From contig NZ_JYLL01000023.1 of assembly GCF_001439695.1 (NCBI RefSeq), forward strand, positions 28,334 through 92,333: DNA of 64,000 nt. Direction: 5' to 3'. A program made the position numbers and the translations under genes. Shown piece by piece: positions 10,468 to 19,639 of this stretch. Every line of letters begins with the position of its first letter. Positions within the stretch are counted from its first letter, which is position 1. The DNA is from Pseudomonas veronii (GTDB taxonomy: Bacteria > Pseudomonadota > Gammaproteobacteria > Pseudomonadales > Pseudomonadaceae). Under the pieces are notes generated by a model. It saw nothing but the letters and a program-made list of their open reading frames with translations. It had not been told where the DNA came from and ran no database searches.

Positions 10468-12573
10468 TTAAGCGCCCGAAGCCTTGGCTGCTGCCACGTC
10501 TTTGATGGACAGCTTGATACGGCCGCGGTTGTCCACGTCCAGTACCAGCACTTCCACTTCCTGGCCTTCTTTCAGAATGTCGGTCACTTTCTCAACACGA
10601 GCGTCGCTCAGCATGGAGATGTGAACCAGACCGTCTTTGCCCGGCAGGATGTTGACGAATGCGCCGAAGTCGACGATGCGCTCAACTTTACCGACGTAGA
10701 TCTTGCCGATCTCGGCTTCGGCAGTGATGCCCAGAACGCGCTGACGCGCCGCTTCTGCAGCTTCCTTGGTTTCGCCGAAGATCTTGATCGAGCCGTCGTC
10801 TTCGATATCGATCGAAGCCTTGGTCTCTTCACAGATCGCACGAATGGTCGCGCCGCCTTTACCGATGACATCACGGATTTTGTCGGTGTCGATTTTCATC
10901 GCGATCATGGTCGGAGCATTTTCCGACAGTTCGGTGCGGGACTGACCAATGATCTGGTTCATCTGACCGAGGATGTTCAGGCGCGCTTCCAGGGCTTGGC
11001 CCAGAGCGATTTCCATGATCTCTTCGGTGATGCCTTTGATCTTGATGTCCATCTGCAGCGCGGTAACACCTTTAGCGGTACCGGCTACTTTGAAGTCCAT
11101 GTCGCCCAGGTGGTCTTCGTCACCCAGGATGTCGGTCAGGACGGCGAACTTCTCGCCTTCTTTGACCAGGCCCATGGCGATACCGGCAACCGGCGCCTTC
11201 ATCGGCACACCAGCGTCCATCAGTGCCAGGGAAGCACCGCAGACCGAAGCCATGGAGCTGGAACCGTTGGACTCGGTGATTTCCGACACTACACGGATGG
11301 TGTACGGGAACACGTCGGCGGCTGGCAGCATGGCCTGAACCGAACGACGGGCCAGACGGCCGTGACCGATTTCGCGGCGACCGGCGCCACCCATGCGACC
11401 ACATTCGCCCACCGAGAACGGCGGGAAGTTGTAGTGCAGCATGAACGGGTCTTTTTTCTCGCCTTCCAGGGTGTCCAGCAGCTGTGCGTCGCGGGCAGTA
11501 CCCAGGGTCGCAACGACCAGGGCCTGGGTTTCGCCACGGGTGAACAGCGCGGAACCGTGAGTCTTCGGCAGAACGCCGACTTCGATGTTCAGCGGACGCA
11601 CGGTGCGGGTGTCGCGGCCGTCGATACGTGGCTTGCCGTTAACGATGTTTTCGCGAACGGTGCGGTATTCGATTTCGCCGAATGCTGCTTTGACGTCGCT
11701 GGCAGAAGGCTGGCCTTCTTCACCGGACAGCTTGGCAACGACCTGATCCTTCAGCTCGCCCAGGCGAGCGTAACGGTCGGCCTTGACGGTGATGGTGTAG
11801 GCCTGGGAGATCGCTTCGCCGAACTCGGCACGGATCGCGCCCAGCAGTTCGGTGGCTTCGGCTTGCGGAGCCCAGGCCCAGGTTGGCTTGGCGGCTTCGG
11901 CAGCGAGTTCTTTGACGGCGTTGATCACAACCTGGAACTCGTCGTGAGCGAACAGTACCGCGCCCAGCATCTGGTCTTCGGTCAGCTCTTTGGCTTCCGA
12001 TTCAACCATCAGAACGGCTTCCGAGGTACCGGCAACGACCATGTCCAGGCTCGAGGCTTTCAGTTGCTCGTAAGTCGGGTTCAGCAGGTAGCCGGTGCTT
12101 TCGTGGAAAGCCACGCGCGCAGCGCCGATCGGGCCATCGAAAGGAATGCCGGAGATAGCCAGGGCAGCCGAGGTACCGATCATCGCAGCGATGTCCGGAT
12201 CGGTCTTTTTGCTGGTGGAGACGACGGTGCAGACAACCTGCACTTCGTTCATGAAGCCTTCTGGGAACAGCGGACGGATCGGACGGTCGATCAGTCGGGA
12301 AGTCAGGGTTTCTTTCTCGGAAGGACGGCCTTCGCGCTTGAAGAAACCGCCAGGGATCTTACCGGCAGCGTAAGTCTTTTCCTGGTAGTGAACAGACAGA
12401 GGGAAGAAGCCTTTGCTCGGGTCTGCGGTCTTGGCGCCTACAACGGTCACCAGTACGGTAACGTCGTCGTCAACGGTAACCAGCACTGCGCCGGAGGCTT
12501 GACGGGCGATACGGCCTGTCTCGAGGGTAACGGTCGACTGACCGAACTGAAATTTTTTGATAACCGGGTTCAC
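10468..12573 (-). CDS. pnp: Polyribonucleotide nucleotidyltransferase (PNPase)
   Basis: A phosphorolytic 3'-5' exoribonuclease of 701 residues that degrades mRNA, trims RNA ends and is a core degradosome enzyme. Two RNase PH domains (about 10-230 and 310-550) are followed by a KH domain (about 555-610) and an S1 domain (about 620-690), both visible as GKGGATIRAICEET and VGKVERIVDFGAFV. The start is GTG with AGAAGGTAGG just upstream on the minus strand. It follows rpsO by 195 bases; that leader holds weak inverted repeats and, as in enteric bacteria, may be the site of PNPase autoregulation (inference). Confidence 0.97.
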   Translation of the reverse strand: MNPVIKKFQFGQSTVTLETGRIARQASGAVLVTVDDDVTVLVTVVGAKTADPSKGFFPLSVHYQEKTYAAGKIPGGFFKREGRPSEKETLTSRLIDRPIRPLFPEGFMNEVQVVCTVVSTSKKTDPDIAAMIGTSAALAISGIPFDGPIGAARVAFHESTGYLLNPTYEQLKASSLDMVVAGTSEAVLMVESEAKELTEDQMLGAVLFAHDEFQVVINAVKELAAEAAKPTWAWAPQAEATELLGAIRAEFGEAISQAYTITVKADRYARLGELKDQVVAKLSGEEGQPSASDVKAAFGEIEYRTVRENIVNGKPRIDGRDTRTVRPLNIEVGVLPKTHGSALFTRGETQALVVATLGTARDAQLLDTLEGEKKDPFMLHYNFPPFSVGECGRMGGAGRREIGHGRLARRSVQAMLPAADVFPYTIRVVSEITESNGSSSMASVCGASLALMDAGVPMKAPVAGIAMGLVKEGEKFAVLTDILGDEDHLGDMDFKVAGTAKGVTALQMDIKIKGITEEIMEIALGQALEARLNILGQMNQIIGQSRTELSENAPTMIAMKIDTDKIRDVIGKGGATIRAICEETKASIDIEDDGSIKIFGETKEAAEAARQRVLGITAEAEIGKIYVGKVERIVDFGAFVNILPGKDGLVHISMLSDARVEKVTDILKEGQEVEVLVLDVDNRGRIKLSIKDVAAAKASGA

Positions 12574-12768
12574 GGTGTCCTACCTTCTTTGTGGCTCTTG
12601 GGGAACTTGTCTTCTTGCGAAATTCTTGGGCAATGTCGGGAATCGGCCCAACCCTTGTCCAGGGGTAAAACGTGTATCCAGATAAAACTTGAGGCTGGAA
12701 GCCTGCCATGGGCCAGCGGGAATCCCACTGACACACGGCAAACAACCAACCTCTAGCGCAATCGCTTA

Positions 12769-13038
12769 TTAGCGACGCAGACCCAGGCGACCGATCAGAG
12801 CCTGATAACGACCCAGATCCTTGCCTTTCAGGTAGTCCAGCAGCTTACGGCGCTGGTTTACCATGCGGATCAGACCACGACGGGAGTGGTGATCTTTACC
12901 GTTGGCCTTGAAGTGACCTTGCAGTTTGTTGATGTTGTGGGTCAGCAGTGCAACTTGCACTTCTGGCGAACCAGTGTCACCAACAGCTTGCTGATAGTCA
13001 GCTACGATTTGTGCTTTTTCTTGAACGTCGAGAGCCAT
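12769..13038 (-). CDS. rpsO: 30S ribosomal protein S15
   Basis: An 89-residue primary 16S rRNA-binding protein that organises the central domain of the small subunit. The sequence has the full S15 signature (TGSPEVQVALLTHNI, KDHHSRRGL, LDYLKG). The ATG has AAGGA eight bases upstream on the minus strand. It lies between truB and pnp, the usual proteobacterial order. No clear terminator separates it from pnp, so read-through into pnp is expected. Confidence 0.98.
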   Translation of the reverse strand: MALDVQEKAQIVADYQQAVGDTGSPEVQVALLTHNINKLQGHFKANGKDHHSRRGLIRMVNQRRKLLDYLKGKDLGRYQALIGRLGLRR

Positions 13039-13197
13039 GAGGCAATCCTTTTTTCAGGAAACCACCCAAAGGGCAGTTTCAACAGGCCAGGGACAAATCC
13101 CTGTATCTAAAAATGAGTAGTGACCGTGCCTGTTAACAGCCACCCTCGTTCCAGTTTGCGTAAAGGCTGATACGCTTTTACCACAAACTGGTTTCGG
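13039..13197 (-). promoter_or_regulatory. rpsO leader with stacked hairpins
   Basis: The 159 bases between truB and rpsO contain CCAGTTTG/CAAACTGG arms (13151-13191) with an inner GCGTA/TACGC stem, a CAGGGA/TCCCTG hairpin (13086-13101) and, overlapping the truB end, a TTCGGTCA/TGACCGAA hairpin (13193-13211). S15 represses its own translation in several bacteria by binding its leader, so this is the likely control region. That role is inferred, not shown. Confidence 0.5.
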
Positions 13198-14115
13198 TCA
13201 TTCTGACCGAATCAGTCGACGCGGCGCGATGCGCCCGTCTTCGCTCACTTCACCGATACCGATAAAGCGACCGTTATGATCCTGTACCCGCACCATGCCG
13301 AATTTCGGCGCGTCCGGGGCACGTACCGGCTGGCCGTTGAGCCAGTAGAACGCGCTGTGCTCCGAGAAGTGCAGCAATGGCCAATCGAGCAAACCGCTGT
13401 CCGATGGCATCAAGAAGCGATCGACCGCTTCATTGCCGCCTTCGGCGTGTACCGCTTCCAACTCTTCCAGCGTCACCGTCTGGGCCAGGCTGAAAGGGCC
13501 GGCCTGGGTGCGTCGCAGTTCTGCGACATACGCGCCGCAACCGAGCTTTTCACCAATATCTTCCACCAGGGTACGGATATAGGTGCCTTTGCTGCAGTCC
13601 ACGGCCAGGCGTGCGGTGTCGCCTTCACAGGCGAGCAATTCCAAGCGCGCAATAGTAACAGAACGCGGTTCGCGCTCCACTACTTCACCCGCACGAGCCA
13701 GCTTGTAAAGTGGTTGCCCATCGCGCTTGAGCGCCGAGTACATCGGCGGTATCTGACTGATTTGCCCACGAAAAGCGGGTAAAGCAGCCTCGATATCAGC
13801 ACGACCAACGGTCACGTCGCGAACCTGCAAAACATCACCCTCGGCATCGGCCGTGGTGGTGGTCTTGCCCAGTTGCATCAGGGTTTCGTAACCCTTGTCG
13901 GAATCGAGCAGGTATTGCGAGAACTTGGTGGCCTCGCCAAAGCACAACGGCAACACACCGGTGGCCAGGGGGTCGAGGCTGCCGGTGTGCCCGGCTTTCT
14001 CGGCATTGAGCAGCCAGCGGACCTTCTGCAAGGCGGCATTGGAGGTAAAGCCAATGGGCTTGTCGAGCAGAATGATGCCGCTGACGTTGCGACGGATACG
14101 TTTGACCTGAGCCAC
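13198..14115 (-). CDS. truB: tRNA pseudouridine(55) synthase
   Basis: Makes pseudouridine 55 in the T-loop of tRNAs and also assists tRNA folding. It has 305 residues. The catalytic aspartate is Asp48 in HTGSLDPLATGVLP, the hallmark of the family, followed by KGTYIRTLVEDIG and a C-terminal PUA-like segment. It begins three bases after the rbfA stop and is therefore translated from the same nusA-infB-rbfA transcript. The short gap to rpsO carries the rpsO leader. Confidence 0.97.
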   Translation of the reverse strand: MAQVKRIRRNVSGIILLDKPIGFTSNAALQKVRWLLNAEKAGHTGSLDPLATGVLPLCFGEATKFSQYLLDSDKGYETLMQLGKTTTTADAEGDVLQVRDVTVGRADIEAALPAFRGQISQIPPMYSALKRDGQPLYKLARAGEVVEREPRSVTIARLELLACEGDTARLAVDCSKGTYIRTLVEDIGEKLGCGAYVAELRRTQAGPFSLAQTVTLEELEAVHAEGGNEAVDRFLMPSDSGLLDWPLLHFSEHSAFYWLNGQPVRAPDAPKFGMVRVQDHNGRFIGIGEVSEDGRIAPRRLIRSE

Positions 14116-14118
14116 CGC

Positions 14119-14514
14119 TTACTCCTTGGCGTCTTCAGGTGTGGACGGATGCTGATTATCCTCAGCCACGGCGCGCTCGATCAGTGCCGACAGGTGCGCG
14201 CCACGCACGACGCTTTCGTCGTAGTGGAAGTGCAACTGAGGCACGCTGCGCAGCTTCATTTCGCGGGCCAACTGCATGCGCAGGAAACCTGCGGCCGAGT
14301 TGAGCACCTTGATGCTTTGCGCGATTTCTTCGCTGCTGTCCTCACCCATCACGGTGATGAAGATTTTTGCGTGACCTACGTCACGGCTCACTTCAACGGC
14401 GGTGATGGTGACCAGGCCAACACGAGGATCTTTGACTTCGCGACGGATCAGTTGGGCCAGCTCGCGCTGCATCTGATCGCCGATACGTTGGGTACGGCTG
14501 TATTCTTTTGCCAT
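14119..14514 (-). CDS. rbfA: 30S ribosome-binding factor A
   Basis: A 131-residue cold-shock ribosome maturation factor. It binds the free 30S subunit and helps process the 5' end of 16S rRNA. It has a KH-type fold; the motif RIGDQMQRELAQLIRREVKDPRVG near the N terminus and the LHFHYDES segment are characteristic. The start codon has AGGT upstream. It sits between infB and truB in the conserved operon, and the 159-bp gap from infB carries a strong hairpin. Confidence 0.96.
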   Translation of the reverse strand: MAKEYSRTQRIGDQMQRELAQLIRREVKDPRVGLVTITAVEVSRDVGHAKIFITVMGEDSSEEIAQSIKVLNSAAGFLRMQLAREMKLRSVPQLHFHYDESVVRGAHLSALIERAVAEDNQHPSTPEDAKE

Positions 14515-14568
14515 GTCTTGTTACCTGTTACTGCCACACGGTGAAACCCGTGGGGTCTGAAAGCGGCA

Positions 14569-14602
14569 AACGCCCGGCCTGACAAAAGCCAGACCGGGCG
14601 TT
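14569..14602 (-). terminator. Hairpin between infB and rbfA
   Basis: A 9-bp outer stem (AACGCCCGG/CCGGGCGTT) with a 3-bp inner CTG/CAG stem, followed on the minus strand by GTTT only. It may partly terminate or protect transcript ends between infB and rbfA rather than end the operon. Confidence 0.5.
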
Positions 14603-14673
14603 GCGTTTAGAGTCCGGACGTTGCGCGGGGCATTTGCATGCCCACACGCGGCGTGGCTCCTGAAGTGCGCGAG

Positions 14674-17202
14674 TTAGAGGCTGCGAGCAACCTGAACCTT
14701 CTCGAAGACTTCGATCTTGTCGCCAACCTTGACGTCGTTGTAGCTCTTGACGCCGATACCGCATTCCATGCCGGCACGTACTTCGGAAGCGTCATCCTTG
14801 AAGCGGCGCAGGGATTCCAGCTCGCCTTCGAAGATAACGATGTCTTCACGCAGTACACGGATAGGACGGTTACGGTGAACGGTGCCTTCGATAACCATGC
14901 AGCCGGCGATCGCGCCGAATTTCGGCGAGCGGAACACGTCACGCACCTCGGCGATACCCAGGATGTTCTCCCGGACGTCGCTGCCAAGCATGCCGGTGAG
15001 GGCTTTCTTGACGTCTTCGATGATGTCGTAGATGACGTTGTAGTAACGCATGTCCAGGCCTTCCTGCTCGACGATCTTGCGAGCGCCAGCATCGGCACGC
15101 ACGTTGAAGCCGAACAGTACAGCGTTGGAAGCCAGTGCCAGGTTGGCGTCGGACTCGGTGATACCACCGACACCGCCACCGACGACACGCACTTGCACTT
15201 CGTCGTTACCCAGGCCGTTCAAGGCGCCGTTCAACGCTTCGAGGGAACCACGGACGTCAGATTTGAGGACGATGTTAAGCGTCTTCTTCTCTTCCTGGCC
15301 CATGTTCTCGAAGATGTTTTCCAGCTTGCCGGCGTGAGCACGGGCCAACTTGACTTCGCGGAACTTGCCTTGACGGAACAGAGCCACTTCACGGGCTTTC
15401 TTCTCGTCGGCAACCACGCTCATCTCGTCGCCAGCGTCCGGGGTACCGTCCAGGCCGAGAATCTCGACAGGGATGGACGGACCGGCTTCCTTGATGGACT
15501 TGCCGTTCTCGTCGAGCATGGCACGTACACGGCCATAGTTCGAACCGACCAGCACCATGTCGCCTTGGCGCAGGGTACCGTCTTGAACCAGAACGGTCGC
15601 CACCGGGCCACGGCCCTTGTCGAGGCGGGACTCAACCACAACACCACGGCCAGGAGCCGATGGCGTAGCGGTCAGTTCCAGGACTTCGGCTTGCAACAGA
15701 ACAGCTTCGAGCAGTTCGTCAACGCCAGTACCGACTTTCGCCGAGACCGGTACGAATGGAGTGTCGCCACCCCATTCTTCGGAAGTCACGCCGTGAACCG
15801 ACAGTTCGCTACGGATGCGATCGAGATCGGCGCCCGGCTTGTCGATTTTGTTCACCGCAACCACCAACGGTACGCCAGCTGCCTTGGCATGCTGAACGGC
15901 TTCGATGGTTTGTGGCATCACGCCGTCGTCTGCTGCAACGACCAGGATCACGATGTCGGTCGCCTTGGCACCACGGGCACGCATCGCGGTAAACGCGGCG
16001 TGACCAGGGGTGTCGAGGAACGTCACCATGCCGCGATCGGTTTCAACGTGGTAGGCGCCGATGTGCTGGGTAATACCGCCAGCCTCGCCTGCCGCAACCT
16101 TGGCACGACGGATGTAGTCGAGCAGGGAAGTCTTACCGTGGTCAACGTGGCCCATTACGGTCACGACCGGCGCACGGGAAACGGCTTCACCTTCGAACTT
16201 CAGGGACTCGGCCAGGGAATCTTCCAGGGCGGTGTCGCTGACCAGGGTCACTTTGTGGCCCAGCTCTTCGGCAACCAGTTGGGCAGTTTCCTGATCCAGT
16301 ACCTGGTTGATGGTGGCCGGAGTGCCCAGCTTGAACATGAACTTGATGATTTCAGCTGCCTTGACCGACATCTGCTGGGCGAGATCGCCCACAGTGATGG
16401 TCTCGCCGATCTTCACTTCACGCACGACAGGGCCGGTTGGGCTCTGGAAACCGTGGGCGTTGCGTTTTTTCAGCTTGGCCTTGCCGCGACCACCACGACG
16501 GAAGCTGTCGCTTTCTTCGTCGGTGGTACGTGGGGCAACGCGTGGCGCAGGCGCTTTCTCTTTGACCGAAGCACGATGCGGAGCGTTTTTGCGCTCACCA
16601 TCACCGCCGCCACCGCGACGACTGTTATCGTCGGCACGTGGTTTGTCCGGACGACGAGGTTCGTCGCGTTTACGCGCATCAGCAGCAGGTGCTGGTGCAG
16701 CGGCCACCGGAGCGGCCTCACGCACAGCTTCTACAGGCGCGGCAGCAGGAGCAGCGACCGCATCAGTGGCAGCAGGTTGCGCAGCAGCAGGCTGGCGACG
16801 CGCTTCTTCTTCGGCGCGACGCTTGGCTTCTTCTTCAGCCTTCTGACGAGCAGCATTTTCTACTGCGCGACGTTCTTCCAGTTCGCGTTTGCGCTCGGCT
16901 TCGATTTCTTCCGGGCTGCGCTGTACGAAGACTTTCTTCTTGCGTACTTCAACGCTGATGCTCTTGCTACCAGCAACACGCAGGGTGCTGGTGGTTTTGC
17001 GCTGCAATGTAATCTTGCGCGGTTCTTCCACTTTCGCCTTGTGGCTGCTCTTCAAGTGAGTCAGCAAAGACTGCTTCTCACTATCGCTCACACCTTCATC
17101 GGCGGCGGTGTGCGGCAGACCTGCCTCACGCATCTGCTGCAACAGGCGCTCTACCGGTGTTTTGACCTCATCGGCCAGTTGTTTCACCGTGACTTGCGTC
17201 AT
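14674..17202 (-). CDS. infB: Translation initiation factor IF-2
   Basis: A GTPase that places fMet-tRNA on the 30S subunit and promotes 50S joining. It has 842 residues. The N-terminal IF2_N domain is followed by a long charged, alanine-rich linker (about 95-270), then the G domain with GHVDHGKTS (about 350-358), DTPGHAAF and NKID. The C-terminal domains end in KVQVARSL. It is 27 bases after nusA. The linker is highly repetitive (EEARR/AAPAAAP), which is usual for IF-2 of gamma-proteobacteria. Internal starts giving shorter isoforms are known in the family but cannot be judged here. Confidence 0.98.
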   Translation of the reverse strand: MTQVTVKQLADEVKTPVERLLQQMREAGLPHTAADEGVSDSEKQSLLTHLKSSHKAKVEEPRKITLQRKTTSTLRVAGSKSISVEVRKKKVFVQRSPEEIEAERKRELEERRAVENAARQKAEEEAKRRAEEEARRQPAAAQPAATDAVAAPAAAPVEAVREAAPVAAAPAPAADARKRDEPRRPDKPRADDNSRRGGGGDGERKNAPHRASVKEKAPAPRVAPRTTDEESDSFRRGGRGKAKLKKRNAHGFQSPTGPVVREVKIGETITVGDLAQQMSVKAAEIIKFMFKLGTPATINQVLDQETAQLVAEELGHKVTLVSDTALEDSLAESLKFEGEAVSRAPVVTVMGHVDHGKTSLLDYIRRAKVAAGEAGGITQHIGAYHVETDRGMVTFLDTPGHAAFTAMRARGAKATDIVILVVAADDGVMPQTIEAVQHAKAAGVPLVVAVNKIDKPGADLDRIRSELSVHGVTSEEWGGDTPFVPVSAKVGTGVDELLEAVLLQAEVLELTATPSAPGRGVVVESRLDKGRGPVATVLVQDGTLRQGDMVLVGSNYGRVRAMLDENGKSIKEAGPSIPVEILGLDGTPDAGDEMSVVADEKKAREVALFRQGKFREVKLARAHAGKLENIFENMGQEEKKTLNIVLKSDVRGSLEALNGALNGLGNDEVQVRVVGGGVGGITESDANLALASNAVLFGFNVRADAGARKIVEQEGLDMRYYNVIYDIIEDVKKALTGMLGSDVRENILGIAEVRDVFRSPKFGAIAGCMVIEGTVHRNRPIRVLREDIVIFEGELESLRRFKDDASEVRAGMECGIGVKSYNDVKVGDKIEVFEKVQVARSL

Positions 17203-17229
17203 GCACTTCTCTCCTCAGGCCGCGCCTAA

Positions 17230-18711
17230 TTACTCGAACCAATGGGCTCGGGCGGCCATGATCAACTTGCCGGCACGATCATCGTCAATGCCGTCGATGT
17301 CGAGCAGATCGTCAATAGACTGCTCGGCCAGGTCTTCGCGGGTAATTACGCCGCGCACCGCCAGTTCCATCGCCAAATCCTTGTCCATACCCTCAAGCGA
17401 GAGCAGGTCTTCGGCCGGATGGGCGTCTGCCAGCTTTTCCTCAGTAGCGATGGCTTTAGTCAACAAACGATCCTTGGCCCGAGCGCGAAGCTCGTTGACG
17501 GTGTCTTCGTCAAAGCCATCGATGTTGAGCATTTCTTCCAACGGTACGTAGGCAATCTCTTCCAGGCTGGTGAAGCCTTCATCTACCAGCACCTGCGCCA
17601 GGTCTTCGTCGACTTCCAGCTCGTCGATGAAGTTGCGCAGGATGTCACCGGTTTCAGCTTGCTGCTTAGCCTGGATGTCCGATTCGGTCATCACGTTCAG
17701 GGTCCAGCCGGTCAGTTGGCTGGCCAGACGCACGTTCTGACCACCACGACCAATGGCCTGAGCCAGATTGTCTGCGCCAACGGCGATGTCCATGGCATGG
17801 GCATCTTCGTCAACGATAATTGCCGCCACTTCAGCCGGCGACATGGCGTTGATCACGAACTGCGCCGGGTTATCGTCCCACAGGACGATATCCACACGCT
17901 CACCGCCCAACTCGCCCGACACTGCCTGGACGCGCGAACCGCGCATACCAATGCAAGCGCCCTGCGGGTCGATGCGTTTGTCCTTGGAACGGACCGCGAT
18001 CTTGGCGCGCGAACCCGGGTCGCGGGACGCAGCCATGACTTCGATCAGGCCTTCGGCGATTTCCGGCACTTCGATGCGGAACAGTTCAATCAGCATTTCC
18101 GGCGCGGTACGCGACAGGATCAGCTGAGGACCGCGGTTTTCGGTGCGGATTTCCTTGAGCAGCGCACGCAGACGCACGCCGACACGGAAGGTTTCGCGAG
18201 AAATGATGTCTTCGCGGGCCAGCAACGCTTCGGCGTTGTTGCCCAGGTCGACGATCACGTTGTCGCGGGTAACTTTTTTCACGGTGCCGGAGATGATTTC
18301 ACCCAGGCGCTCGCGATAGGCGTCAACGACTTGAGCGCGCTCGGCCTCGCGAACCTTCTGCACAATGACCTGCTTGGCAGTTTGTGCAGCAATACGGCCG
18401 AACTCGATCGATTCGATCTTTTCTTCGACAACATCACCGACCTTGGCGCCAGGGTGCGTTTCAGCGACCTTGCTCGGCCAGGTTTCGATGGCCGGATCAT
18501 CAAGATCGGCTTCTTCAACGACCGTCCAGCGACGGAAAGTTTCATAGGCACCGGTGTGGCGGTTGATTTCCACACGCAGATCAACTTCGTCTTCAAAACG
18601 CTTTTTGGTCGCAGTGGCCAGGGCCAGCTCCAGCGCTTCAAAAATCACGTTTGCCGGTACGCCCTTTTCATTGGATACCGACTCAACAACCAGCAGTACT
18701 TCTTTGCTCAT
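17230..18711 (-). CDS. nusA: Transcription termination/antitermination factor NusA
   Basis: Binds RNA polymerase and nascent RNA, modulates pausing and intrinsic termination, and takes part in rRNA antitermination. The start chosen is the ATG at 18709-18711 (MSKEVLLVVESVSNEKG), giving 493 residues as in relatives; an in-frame upstream start would add seven residues of no family. The domains run N-terminal RNAP-binding, S1 (about 135-200), KH1 and KH2 (with GSRVQAVSGELGGER and GRGGQNVRLAS), then two C-terminal helical repeats rich in acidic residues. It lies 47 bases after rimP. Confidence 0.97.
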   Translation of the reverse strand: MSKEVLLVVESVSNEKGVPANVIFEALELALATATKKRFEDEVDLRVEINRHTGAYETFRRWTVVEEADLDDPAIETWPSKVAETHPGAKVGDVVEEKIESIEFGRIAAQTAKQVIVQKVREAERAQVVDAYRERLGEIISGTVKKVTRDNVIVDLGNNAEALLAREDIISRETFRVGVRLRALLKEIRTENRGPQLILSRTAPEMLIELFRIEVPEIAEGLIEVMAASRDPGSRAKIAVRSKDKRIDPQGACIGMRGSRVQAVSGELGGERVDIVLWDDNPAQFVINAMSPAEVAAIIVDEDAHAMDIAVGADNLAQAIGRGGQNVRLASQLTGWTLNVMTESDIQAKQQAETGDILRNFIDELEVDEDLAQVLVDEGFTSLEEIAYVPLEEMLNIDGFDEDTVNELRARAKDRLLTKAIATEEKLADAHPAEDLLSLEGMDKDLAMELAVRGVITREDLAEQSIDDLLDIDGIDDDRAGKLIMAARAHWFE

Positions 18712-18758
18712 CGTACGCCTCGCCTTTCGCAAGCCATTGGATCCGCGGGATCCGCGTC

Positions 18759-19217
18759 TCAGTCAAAACTGGGAATAATGTTGGCCTTGTCGATCATATC
18801 GATCGGCAACAGGAACTCATGGTCTTCTACTTGCACCACGACATCCTGCTCTTCTACACCGCGCAGAAGGCCCTGAAAATTGCGTCGCCCTTCAAAGGGA
18901 GATCGCAGCTTGATTTTCACTTGTCCACCGGCAAATTTTGCAAACTGCTCGAGAGTGAACAGTGGGCGTTCCATGCCAGGCGAGGAAACTTCGAGGGTGT
19001 ACTCAACGGCGATTGGATCTTCAACATCCAGGACACCACTGATCTGACGGCTGACAATGGCACAATCGTCCACCAGCACGCCGCCCTCTTTATCAATATA
19101 AACGCGCAACATTGAGTGGCGACCTTGAGCCGAAAACTCAATACCCCAGCATTCATAGCCCAGGGCCACGACCACCGGGGCCAGCAAGGCCTGCAACTCT
19201 TCTAGCTTGCTCGACAC
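18759..19217 (-). CDS. rimP: Ribosome maturation factor RimP
   Basis: Needed for assembly of the 30S 3' domain. The start chosen is GTG at 19215-19217, giving 152 residues that begin VSSKLEELQALL; GAGGGG lies just upstream, while the longer ATG frames would translate through the terminator hairpin and have no ribosome site. Conserved family segments are GYECWGIEF, RVYID, LEVSSPGMERPLF and the C-terminal LPIDMIDKANI. It is the first gene of the rimP-nusA-infB operon. Confidence 0.95.
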   Translation of the reverse strand: MSSKLEELQALLAPVVVALGYECWGIEFSAQGRHSMLRVYIDKEGGVLVDDCAIVSRQISGVLDVEDPIAVEYTLEVSSPGMERPLFTLEQFAKFAGGQVKIKLRSPFEGRRNFQGLLRGVEEQDVVVQVEDHEFLLPIDMIDKANIIPSFD

Positions 19218-19255
19218 CTGAACCCCCTCGTGCATGTATGTGCATGCTGTGCAAA

Positions 19256-19282
19256 ATAAAAAAATGGGCGAAACGCCCATCC
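19256..19282 (-). terminator. Terminator-like hairpin just upstream of rimP
   Basis: On the minus strand ATGGGCG-TTT-CGCCCAT runs directly into seven or more T residues. It lies only about 40 bases before the rimP start codon. A second hairpin (AACGCCG/CGGCGTT) lies just before it, so the pair could form an attenuator controlling entry into rimP-nusA. Confidence 0.8.
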
Positions 19283-19324
19283 TTGAAACGCCGTCGAATA
19301 GCGGCGTTGAAAGTGTCCAGCTAA

Positions 19325-19348
19325 CAAAAAGCCCCTTAATAAGGGGCT
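19325..19348 (-). terminator. Terminator of tRNA-fMet
   Basis: On the minus strand AGCCCCTT-ATT-AAGGGGCT is followed by TTTTT, ten bases after the tRNA 3' end. It is a classical rho-independent terminator. Confidence 0.9.
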
Positions 19349-19358
19349 CCGCTAAAAC

Positions 19359-19435
<77 letters not shown>

Positions 19436-19499
19436 ACAAAGCTGGGGCGGAAGTATACGACCGATCCCTTACAGGGTCAATGTAACCTTCCACCTACAA

Positions 19500-19521
19500 G
19501 AAAGCCCGCAACAGCGGGCTC
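19500..19521 (-). terminator. Terminator of the secG-tRNA-Leu transcript
   Basis: On the minus strand AGCCCGC-TGTT-GCGGGCT is followed by TTCTT, ten bases after the tRNA-Leu 3' end. Confidence 0.75.
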
Positions 19522-19531
19522 TCCTGATAAT

Positions 19532-19617
19532 TGGTACCGAGAAGGGGACTCGAACCCCTACACCCTATGGGCACAACCACCTCAAGGTTGCGTGTCTACC
19601 AATTCCACCACCTCGGC
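19532..19617 (-). tRNA. tRNA-Leu (GAG)
   Basis: An 86-nt class II tRNA with a long variable arm, GCCGAGG at the 5' end, TTCGAGT in the T-loop and an encoded CCA. The anticodon loop CTTGAGG gives anticodon GAG, reading CUC/CUU. It follows secG by 22 bases, the arrangement common in gamma-proteobacteria. Confidence 0.96.
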
Positions 19618-19639
19618 AATACAGCGTTTACAACCCTTC

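Noticed and set aside
14638..17229. 863-codon open frame antisense to infB
   Set aside because: An exact shadow of infB; the peptide is rich in Phe, His, Asp and Thr runs produced by reading infB codons backwards.
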